From CAG-533 sp963645165 (GTDB lineage Bacteria; Bacillota_I; Bacilli_A; RF39; UBA660): DNA of 19,500 nucleotides. Within the stretch, counting starts at the first letter, position 1; each line of letters starts with the position of its first letter. Below, piece after piece: positions 14,083-19,500 of the stretch. Below the pieces are notes generated by a model. That model saw only the letters and a list, made by a program, of their open reading frames with translations. It ran no database searches and had not been told where the DNA came from. Location of the stretch: positions 1-19,500 of the forward strand of contig CAVIQT010000092.1 of NCBI GenBank assembly GCA_963645165.1. Direction: 5' to 3'. Both the position numbers and the translations under genes were made by a program.

Positions 14083-15845
14083 TAGTCCATCACCCTTTTA
14101 AACATCCTTTCTAATTCATATTTGGTAAAGGTAATAATTGTTGGTCTACCATGAGGACAATTATAGGGATTATCACATTTTACTAAGTCATTAAGTAAGT
14201 TTTCGGCTTGAGTAGTAGTTATATTAGTATTTCCTTTAACACTCATTTTACAAGCACATGTTTTAGCAATGTGGTCCTTAAATTTAATTTTATCAAATTC
14301 TTTAGGAAGTGTTAATACATATTCAATTATTCTTCTAATATTTTCTTCTTCATATCCTGATACTAACCATGTAGGATGAGATTTAACAATTATAGTATTA
14401 ATACCAAATTCTTCTATATTAAATCCTAGGTTAGTTAATATATACATATTTTCTTTAAGAGTTAAATAATCACTAGGGCTTAATTCTATACTTATAGGAA
14501 ATAATAAATCAGTTATAGTATTTTTTTCTTCTTTTAAGGCTTTGATAATTTTTTCATAGTTTATTCTTTCTTGAGCAGCATGCTGGTCGATTAAATACAT
14601 GGCATTATCATTTTGGGCGACTATGTAAGTTCCCATTACTAAACCACATGGGTATAATTCTAGTTTTTTTATTTCTTCATTTTTTTCATCTTTGGTAAAG
14701 TCAAATGAATTTTGAATAGGTTTAGTTTCTAAGGTTATATCTAAACTATCATTAATCATCATAGGCCTTTCTTTAGGTAAGATGAATTCTTCTTTATCTT
14801 TCATTATAGGTATTTCATTTTGATTATTATTTATAGTTTTTACTTCTACTTTAGGAATAAGTAAGGATGTGTATAGGGCTTTTTTTATAGTATTTAATAC
14901 TAAATCTTTTAATTCATTCATTTTACTAAATTTAATATCTTGTTTAGTAGGGTGGATATTAACATCTATTAATGTAGGATCAGTTTCTATTTTTAATATT
15001 ACGATAGGAAATTTAATATCTGGTTTATAAGTATAGTAGGCATCATTAATAGTTTTATTTAATTCATTATTTTTTACTACTCTACCATTTACAATGGTTA
15101 TCATGAAGTTGCGGTTAGATTTTAGAATAGCGGGTTTACAAATATAGCCATGCAGATCATAGTCATCATTAGATGCGTTTATTTCAATCATATTTTTACT
15201 TACTTCAAGTCCATATAGTTCATGAATAGTTTTAAGTAAGTTATTACTGCAAGTGGTATTTATAATAACATTGTTATTATTACTTAAGTAAAAAGATATT
15301 TCTGGATATGATAAAGCAAGTCTTTCTATATAATAAGTTATGCCTGATAATTCAGTAGTTTCACTTTTTAAGTATTTTAATCTAGCAGGTGTATTATAAA
15401 ATAAATCTTTTACTTTAATAATAGTTCCTTTATTAGCACTAGTGGAAGTTATTGATTCTATATTGCCTCCATTTAGTATGATATTTGTACCTACTGAGCC
15501 ATCAGAGGTGATTAGTTCTATTTTAGATACTGATGCGATACTAGGCAGGGCTTCACCACGAAAACCTAGCGTATTTATAAAGAATAAGTCTTCTAGTTTA
15601 TATAATTTACTAGTGGCGTGTCTTAGAAAGGCATTTTGAGCATCATTTTTATCCATACCAGAGCCATCATCTGTTACTTTAATTTCTTTAAATCCAGAGT
15701 CAATTAGTTCTATTTTTATGTTTTTGCTTCCAGCATCAACGCTATTTTCTACTAGTTCTTTGACTACGTTCGCGATTCTTTCAACTACTTCACCAGCTGC
15801 TATTTTATTAGATAAGTCTTCACTCATTATTTTAATTTTACTCAT
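14082..15845 (-). CDS. mutL: DNA mismatch repair protein MutL
   Basis: The N-terminal GHKL ATPase has NKIAAGEVVE (13-22), the catalytic E30 and N34 in KELVENSVDAG, DDGSGM (59-64) and GFRGEAL (94-100). NIHPTK (296-301) closes the first half. A low-complexity linker (about 335-390) leads to the C-terminal endonuclease domain with DQHA(x)2E(x)4E (420-431), an ACKMSVKG motif in place of ACHxAxRG, and CPHGRP at 563-568. It should therefore nick DNA itself, as in organisms without MutH. At 587 residues it is shorter than B. subtilis MutL (about 627), mainly in the linker. It overlaps yqeH by 8 nt; GGAGG lies 5 nt ahead of the ATG. mutS is not adjacent. Confidence 0.96.
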   Translation of the reverse strand: MSKIKIMSEDLSNKIAAGEVVERIANVVKELVENSVDAGSKNIKIELIDSGFKEIKVTDDGSGMDKNDAQNAFLRHATSKLYKLEDLFFINTLGFRGEALPSIASVSKIELITSDGSVGTNIILNGGNIESITSTSANKGTIIKVKDLFYNTPARLKYLKSETTELSGITYYIERLALSYPEISFYLSNNNNVIINTTCSNNLLKTIHELYGLEVSKNMIEINASNDDYDLHGYICKPAILKSNRNFMITIVNGRVVKNNELNKTINDAYYTYKPDIKFPIVILKIETDPTLIDVNIHPTKQDIKFSKMNELKDLVLNTIKKALYTSLLIPKVEVKTINNNQNEIPIMKDKEEFILPKERPMMINDSLDITLETKPIQNSFDFTKDEKNEEIKKLELYPCGLVMGTYIVAQNDNAMYLIDQHAAQERINYEKIIKALKEEKNTITDLLFPISIELSPSDYLTLKENMYILTNLGFNIEEFGINTIIVKSHPTWLVSGYEEENIRRIIEYVLTLPKEFDKIKFKDHIAKTCACKMSVKGNTNITTTQAENLLNDLVKCDNPYNCPHGRPTIITFTKYELERMFKRVMD

Positions 15846-16806
15846 TTAAGCCTCCAAAAATGCTTGGTCTTTGTTCTAGTAAGTCACTTGGTAAGTTATG
15901 TAGTTTTATAGTAGTATCGTTTTTTATATTAATAAAACCAAGACCTTTAATTATTAAATCATGATTGGATTTTATATTAATATCTTCTTCAAAAAAGATT
16001 TCTTTATAATATTTTTTGATAGGGATATCATTATTTAAGTATATTGTTATATTAGATGAGTTAGTAAAATTTAAATAGGTATTATCTAATTGAAGTGTTT
16101 CACCACTTTTCATTTGGAAAGTTATTGGTTTAATATATTTTTTAGATACATTTAAAGTTTTTAATTCAATAGTTTTTAAGATAAAACCGGGGGTATCTAT
16201 AATAAGTAAGTCATTAGTAACATTTATTCTAATAAAGTCTAGAGTTGTATTAGGGGTACTACTAGTAGTTACTTTAGATAAAGCACTATTTTTTTCTTCA
16301 AGTATTTTATTAATTAAAGTACTTTTACCAGAATTAGATTCACCAGCAATAATAATTTCATTTATTTTATTTTCACTTAAATAATTTAATAAACTTTTAA
16401 TACCTATATTATTTATACTACTTATAAATTTAATATCATCATCTATTTGATAGTAAGTTTGTAAGTAATTTTTAATATTAGTATATTTAATACTTCTAGG
16501 AACGATATCCATTTTACTTATAACTAATATTTTAGGTGATGTTAATTTTTTATATATATTGATAATATCTTTTCTTATTGTTAAAAAGGGTATTAAGAAG
16601 ATGACTAATTTATTTTCTTTATTAATAGATTCTATTAAATTTTTAGTAGTTTTAGGGGTAGTAGTTTCATTATTAATACCATAGTGAATTAATTTAAAAC
16701 ATCTTTGACAGTAACTACTATCTTCTTTTTCTTTAGGAATATATCCTGGTAAGGAAGAGTCTTTAGTTTGAAGTTTAATACCACAACCATAACATATTTT
16801 ATTCAT
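15838..16806 (-). CDS. yqeH: YqeH-like circularly permuted GTPase, 30S ribosome assembly
   Basis: The motif order is permuted as in YqeH: G4 SKMD (97-100) comes before G1 GESNSGKST (155-163), the threonine-rich G2 (about 179-188) and G3 DTPG (204-207). An N-terminal zinc finger has CYGC (5-8) and CQRC (33-36). The C-terminal domain (210-322) has no further known motifs. YqeH is needed for small-subunit maturation. It is shorter than B. subtilis YqeH (about 366). It overlaps yqeG by 8 nt, the same pair as in B. subtilis. Confidence 0.93.
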   Translation of the reverse strand: MNKICYGCGIKLQTKDSSLPGYIPKEKEDSSYCQRCFKLIHYGINNETTTPKTTKNLIESINKENKLVIFLIPFLTIRKDIINIYKKLTSPKILVISKMDIVPRSIKYTNIKNYLQTYYQIDDDIKFISSINNIGIKSLLNYLSENKINEIIIAGESNSGKSTLINKILEEKNSALSKVTTSSTPNTTLDFIRINVTNDLLIIDTPGFILKTIELKTLNVSKKYIKPITFQMKSGETLQLDNTYLNFTNSSNITIYLNNDIPIKKYYKEIFFEEDINIKSNHDLIIKGLGFINIKNDTTIKLHNLPSDLLEQRPSIFGGLNE

Positions 16807-17323
16807 AATAAGTTCCTTTCTTTAATAGTTCTCTTTTTTCTAATTTAGCATATATAAAAGGTTCAATATAACGATTAATTTTAGTTAAGGCATAGTCAGT
16901 GGTACCAATGGGATTAACTAGGATTGTTAGAAATTCCATTTTATTTGAACCCCATATATCAGTTAGTAATTGATCCCCAACAGCAGCTACTTGTGATGGT
17001 TTTAAACGATAAATATTAAGAACTTTTTTATATTTATTTTTTAAAGGTTTTAAAGCAAAGCATGCAGAGTCTACTCCTAAGATATTTTTAAAGGGTTCGA
17101 CTCTTTTTTTAGGGCTATTACTAATAATTAGTATTTTAAATCCTAGGCTTTTTAAATCTTCAATTAGGTCTTTTAATTTTTTATTAGGTTTTTTTAAACT
17201 AATGGGCGCTAGGGTATTATCTAGGTCAAATATTAAACATTTTATACCATTTTTCTTTAGCTTTTTATAATCAATATCATATATACTTTTTTGATAAATA
17301 TCGGGAACAAATTTACTTAACAT
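16799..17323 (-). CDS. yqeG: YqeG-family HAD phosphatase (class IIIA)
   Basis: The HAD motifs are complete: motif I DLDNTL (33-38) with D33 and D35, motif II ISNSP (67-71), a lysine near 92-96 as motif III, and motif IV GDQLLTDIWGSN (116-127). The 174-residue length fits YqeG. The ATG has AGGTGA about 8 nt upstream. It is the first gene of the chain yqeG-yqeH-mutL-ASCH-miaA and faces a clear promoter. The substrate of YqeG proteins is not known to me; pairing with yqeH suggests a link to ribosome assembly. Confidence 0.92.
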   Translation of the reverse strand: MLSKFVPDIYQKSIYDIDYKKLKKNGIKCLIFDLDNTLAPISLKKPNKKLKDLIEDLKSLGFKILIISNSPKKRVEPFKNILGVDSACFALKPLKNKYKKVLNIYRLKPSQVAAVGDQLLTDIWGSNKMEFLTILVNPIGTTDYALTKINRYIEPFIYAKLEKRELLKKGTYYE

Positions 17324-17343
17324 AACCTAAATCACCTAGGAAA

Positions 17344-17372
17344 ATTATATCAAATAAAATAAGCCATGAAAA
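17344..17372 (-). promoter_or_regulatory. Promoter of the yqeG-miaA operon
   Basis: Minus strand: -35 TTTTCA (17372-17367), 17-nt spacer, -10 TATAAT (17349-17344) preceded by TGA (extended -10). It lies in the 72-nt divergent gap with sigK, so it may interfere with the sigK promoter. On the plus strand CATATATT (17373-17380) resembles the -10 box of the mother-cell sigma factors E/K, but no matching -35 is obvious. Confidence 0.75.
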
Positions 17373-17395
17373 CATATATTTAATTAGAGGTGTTT

Positions 17396-18088
17396 ATGTT
17401 TTATTTAATTTCTGTGGTTAAAAGTTTATTGTTTTTTATGGGTTCATACTCTATAAATGTTTTTCCGGATAAGCTTAGCAAAGAGGAAGAAGATGAGTGT
17501 TTAAAAAGGTTATATATGGGTGATAAGGATGCTAGAAGTAAACTTATAGAGCATAATTTAAGGTTAGTTGCTCATATTGTTAAAAAGTATGAGAGTAAGA
17601 ATTATGATATAGATGATTTAATTAGTATTGGTACGATTGGTTTAGTTAAGGGAATTGATTCTTATAAGCAAAATAAGAAAACAAGGCTTACTACTTATGC
17701 AGCAAGATGTATAGAAAATGAGATACTGATGTATTTTAGAAGTAATAAGAAGCATTTAAATAATGTAAGTTTGAATGACTCTATTGGATTTGATAAAGAA
17801 GGTAATGAGATTAATTTAATTGATGTTGTAAGGGCAGATAATGAGGATATTTCAGATGAAATTAATAAGCAGTATAATATTAATTTGCTTTTAGAGTATA
17901 TGGAGTGTTTGTCTTTAAGGGAAAAGGAAATAATTGTTAAAAGATATGGTTTATATAATACTAAAGAGCTTACTCAAAAGGAAATTGCAGGGGAGTTAAA
18001 GATTTCTAGAAGTTATGTTTCAAGGATAGAAAAAAGAGCAATGACTAAGTTATTAAGGGAGTTTATTAGAAACAAAAAGACGCTTTAA
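17396..18088 (+). CDS. sigK: RNA polymerase sporulation sigma factor, pro-sigma-K
   Basis: A sigma-70 family factor closest to SigK, the last mother-cell sigma factor of endospore formation. EHNLRLVAHIVKK and DDLISIGTIGLVKGID (region 2), YAARCIENEILMYFR and DKEGNEINLIDV are SigK-like. Region 4 ends with TQKEIAGELKISRSYVSRIE (193-212). The hydrophobic N-terminus aligns with the pro-sequence of B. subtilis pro-sigma-K; the cut site between Ser and Tyr is kept (S17-Y18, followed by SINVFP). The ATG at 17396 with AGAGG 5 nt upstream is preferred over a GTG 6 nt earlier. The gene is uninterrupted, unlike B. subtilis where the skin element splits it. It should need a SpoIVFB-like intramembrane protease, not seen here. 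It opens a plus-strand pair with the XRE gene. Confidence 0.92.
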   Translation: MFYLISVVKSLLFFMGSYSINVFPDKLSKEEEDECLKRLYMGDKDARSKLIEHNLRLVAHIVKKYESKNYDIDDLISIGTIGLVKGIDSYKQNKKTRLTTYAARCIENEILMYFRSNKKHLNNVSLNDSIGFDKEGNEINLIDVVRADNEDISDEINKQYNINLLLEYMECLSLREKEIIVKRYGLYNTKELTQKEIAGELKISRSYVSRIEKRAMTKLLREFIRNKKTL

Positions 18089-18154
18089 TTACTTTCTATA
18101 CACTGAAAATATGTAGAAATGTAAATTGATAAAATTACGTTGAGGAGTAGTTTT

Positions 18155-18433
18155 ATGAAAGAAAAAGAAGATGTAAATTATATTTATAAATTAGTTTCTA
18201 AAAGAATAAAATTATTTAGAAAGTATAGAGGACTTACGCAAAATGAGTTAGCAGAAGTTTCAACATATTCAAATGGTTTTATTGGAAACATAGAATCTCC
18301 AAATACCGAGCAATCATTTTCATTAGGTTTTCTATATTATTTAGCTAAGACTTTAAATGTTCCTTTGGAGTTATTTGTTAAAGAGGATATTTCTAAAGAA
18401 TTAAAAGAAATGGGTATTGAAGTAGACGATTAA
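18155..18433 (+). CDS. XRE-family helix-turn-helix regulator
   Basis: This 92-residue protein has one HTH domain: RIKLFRKYRGLTQNELAEVS (about 17-36) followed by GFIGNIESPN in the recognition region, then ALNVPLELF-like packing (TLNVPLELF). It has an acidic C-terminus and no other domain, so it is probably a dimeric repressor of the SinR/Cro type. The frame opens at a TTG at 18140, but that TTG is part of the TTGAGGAG ribosome binding site of the ATG at 18155. It lies 66 nt behind sigK with no terminator between, so read-through from sigK is likely. Its targets are unknown; the neighbouring TasA-like gene is an obvious candidate by analogy with SinR and tasA, but this is conjecture. Confidence 0.88.
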   Translation: MKEKEDVNYIYKLVSKRIKLFRKYRGLTQNELAEVSTYSNGFIGNIESPNTEQSFSLGFLYYLAKTLNVPLELFVKEDISKELKEMGIEVDD

Positions 18434-18446
18434 AGTCTATTTTTTT
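18423..18446 (+). terminator. Intrinsic terminator of sigK-XRE
   Basis: Plus strand: TAGAC (18423-18427) pairs with GTCTA (18435-18439) around a 7-nt loop holding the TAA stop codon of the XRE gene, followed by seven Ts. Confidence 0.75.
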
Positions 18447-18450
18447 ATAT

Positions 18451-18478
18451 AAAAAGTACTCTTCTTACATAGAGTACT
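18451..18478 (-). terminator. Intrinsic terminator of the TasA-like gene
   Basis: Minus strand: AGTACTC (18478-18472) pairs with GAGTACT (18461-18455) around a 10-nt loop with the stop codon TAA inside, then TTTTATAT. It stands back to back with the plus-strand terminator of the XRE gene. Confidence 0.85.
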
Positions 18479-19109
18479 CACCTTCAACGTATATTTTACC
18501 TTTAAAGTTTTTATTTAGGATGCAAGATGCATCACTAGTGCTTGTGCACTGATCAAAGTTTGTGTTAGAAATCCAAAGTTTTAAAACAAAGTTATCAGTT
18601 GCTGATGGGGCAACTACTATACCGGTTGCTAAGGTAATGGTATTATCAGATGAGATAGTACTAAAACCTTTTTCATTATCAGAGTAAGTGCTTAAAACAT
18701 TGCCATCTGAATCAACTTTTTCTAAACGCCATCTAAAGTCGGCAGTTTTTAGGGCATCATCTATTTGGACAATAGATAGTCCAACAGTATATTTTATGTT
18801 TCTGCCATTAGTAGCAGTGTTTTTAACTTGAAATGTTCCTTTAGATGCTTTGGTATCTACTTCACTTGGTTCATAGTATTTTCCATCATTGATGGGTACT
18901 AGATTGGTAGCAGTTATATAACCATTTTCATCAGGAGTTATTAGTTCAAAGTCAACTTCTTCTACTACTGTGCCTGTAATGGTACTTGGTGCATCACCTG
19001 TAATTTTGGGCAAAAAGTAAGCATAAGCTGTCCCTAAAATTAAGGGGAGCGCAACGGCAAACACGATTAATAACTTATAATTTAATTCAATCTTATTTTC
19101 TTTTTCCAT
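18465..19109 (-). CDS. Exported TasA/camelysin-like protein
   Basis: A lysine-containing N-terminus and a hydrophobic stretch (12-32) ending in GTAYAYF resemble the signal peptide of TasA/CalY (camelysin) proteins. AYA (28-30) could be a signal peptidase cut, or the helix may stay as an anchor. The rest (about 180 residues) looks all-beta: GTFQVKNTATN, KYTVGLSI, DFRWRLEKVDSDGNV and NFVLKLWISN are typical of the sandwich fold of such Bacillota surface proteins. C187 and C195 (near QCTSTSDASCI) may form a disulfide. TasA and camelysin form surface fibres or act in biofilm and sporulation; the role here is unknown, and no SipW-like peptidase is adjacent. A strong promoter lies just upstream, yet no ribosome binding site is seen before the ATG. 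Confidence 0.65.
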   Translation of the reverse strand: MEKENKIELNYKLLIVFAVALPLILGTAYAYFLPKITGDAPSTITGTVVEEVDFELITPDENGYITATNLVPINDGKYYEPSEVDTKASKGTFQVKNTATNGRNIKYTVGLSIVQIDDALKTADFRWRLEKVDSDGNVLSTYSDNEKGFSTISSDNTITLATGIVVAPSATDNFVLKLWISNTNFDQCTSTSDASCILNKNFKGKIYVEGEYSM

Positions 19110-19124
19110 AGTATATCAATACTT

Positions 19125-19153
19125 ATTTTACTATAAAAACATTTTTATATCAA
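19125..19153 (-). promoter_or_regulatory. Promoter of the TasA-like gene
   Basis: Minus strand: -35 TTGATA (19153-19148), 17-nt spacer, -10 TAAAAT (19130-19125). The expected transcription start near 19118 is only about 8 nt from the ATG, so the leader would be very short. Confidence 0.7.
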
Positions 19154-19193
19154 TGTGTAAATAATGTAAAACTATTAAAAATTTATATAAACA

Positions 19194-19220
19194 ATAAAAA
19201 AACCTTTAGATAAAGGCTTT
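19194..19220 (-). terminator. Intrinsic terminator of the tRNA operon
   Basis: Minus strand: AAAGCCTTT (19220-19212) pairs with AAAGGTTTT (19207-19199, one G-U) around a 4-nt loop, followed by Ts. It closes the Arg-Pro tRNA transcript. Confidence 0.8.
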
Positions 19221-19230
19221 ATAATCAAAC

Positions 19231-19307
19231 TGGTCGAGAAGACAGGATTCGAACCTGCGACCCCTACGTCCCAAGCGTAGTGCACTACCAAGCTGTGCTA
19301 CTTCTCG
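19231..19307 (-). tRNA. tRNA-Pro(UGG)
   Basis: Minus strand: acceptor CGAGAAG pairs with CTTCTCG, the anticodon stem CTACG/CGTAG holds loop CTTGGGA with anticodon TGG, and the T arm has GGTTCGAATCC. The 3' CCA is encoded (19233-19231). All arms close as a standard cloverleaf. Confidence 0.96.
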
Positions 19308-19319
19308 ATTTATAATAAA

Positions 19320-19396
19320 TGGTACGCCCAGAGGGAGTCGAACCCCCAACCTTTAGATCCGTAGTCTAACGCTCTATCCAATTGAGCTATGGGCGC
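19320..19396 (-). tRNA. tRNA-Arg(ACG)
   Basis: Minus strand: acceptor GCGCCCA pairs with TGGGCGT (first pair G-U), the anticodon stem TTAGA/TCTAA holds loop CTACGGA with anticodon ACG, and the T arm has GGGTTCGACTCCC. The CCA is encoded. A34 would normally be changed to inosine by TadA. It is cotranscribed with tRNA-Pro 12 nt downstream. Confidence 0.96.
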
Positions 19397-19418
19397 ATTT
19401 CCCTAGGTCACATGAATA

Positions 19419-19446
19419 ATTATATCATAAAATTAGTAAAATACAA
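19419..19446 (-). promoter_or_regulatory. Promoter of the tRNA operon
   Basis: Minus strand: -10 TATAAT (19424-19419) preceded by TGA (extended -10), with TTGTAT 16 nt upstream (19446-19441) as a modest -35. The predicted start is about 15 nt ahead of tRNA-Arg. The remaining bases up to 19500 are AT-rich and show nothing I can assign. Confidence 0.7.
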
Positions 19447-19500
19447 CAAAATTTTCGGCCTTTAACCTTATCTTTAGATATTTTATTAAAAATTAATAAA

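Noticed and set aside
13197..15639. Plus-strand frames at 13197-13400 and 15442-15639
   Set aside because: Antisense to miaA and mutL, whose protein motifs are unmistakable.
19427..19500. Reading frame entering from the right edge on the minus strand
   Set aside because: It stays open for about 24 codons at the edge, but it is too short and AT-rich to judge and runs into the tRNA promoter.

Overview
The window comes from a low-GC, AT-rich member of the Firmicutes/Bacilli. Several things point there: strong GGAGG/AGGTGA-type ribosome binding sites, B. subtilis-like gene pairs (yqeG-yqeH, nifZ-thiI, mutL-miaA), a boxA-containing rRNA leader, and a gene for the sporulation sigma factor pro-sigma-K. 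TGA is used as a normal stop (ZIP, nifZ and ASCH genes), so this is not a code-4 mycoplasma. Compact genes with many overlaps would fit an uncultured, Tenericutes-like or Erysipelotrichales-like gut Bacillota. The exact lineage cannot be fixed from this stretch.

Layout. Almost everything is on the minus strand, so transcription runs from right to left. The left edge holds the 5' end of a 16S rRNA gene with its promoter and leader (1-320). To its right, in order of coordinates, are: a DUF402 nucleotide phosphatase (354-884); pgk with an upstream dCMP deaminase gene (951-2605); a two-component system (2801-4835); a YebC/YeeI-type regulator (4941-5660); a patatin/ZIP-transporter pair (5700-7474); an NrnA-like DHH phosphoesterase with ackA (7619-9777); a sulfur-transfer operon nifZ-GNAT-thiI with a previously unmarked 52-codon small ORF at its end (9825-12816); and a tightly overlapping chain yqeG-yqeH-mutL-ASCH-miaA (12893-17323). 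The only plus-strand genes are sigK and an XRE regulator (17396-18433). A TasA/camelysin-like exported protein (18465-19109) and two tRNA genes, Pro(UGG) and Arg(ACG), lie at the right on the minus strand.

How the genes fit together. The chromosome segment is mostly housekeeping: central carbon metabolism (pgk, ackA), tRNA modification (thiI with its cysteine desulfurase, miaA), ribosome assembly (yqeH), DNA repair (mutL), nucleotide pools (dCMP deaminase, DUF402), and RNA or dinucleotide turnover (nrnA). The accessory flavour is at 17.4-19.1 kb: late-sporulation sigma factor, XRE repressor and a TasA-like surface protein.

Most striking observation: in seven transcription units the intrinsic terminator hairpin contains the stop codon of the last gene, and in an eighth it abuts it. 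That arrangement is expected to work only where RNA polymerase outruns the ribosome. Other points worth a second look are the pro-sigma-K gene, the small ORF with a hairpin over its ribosome binding site, and an exported-protein gene with a good promoter but no Shine-Dalgarno sequence.
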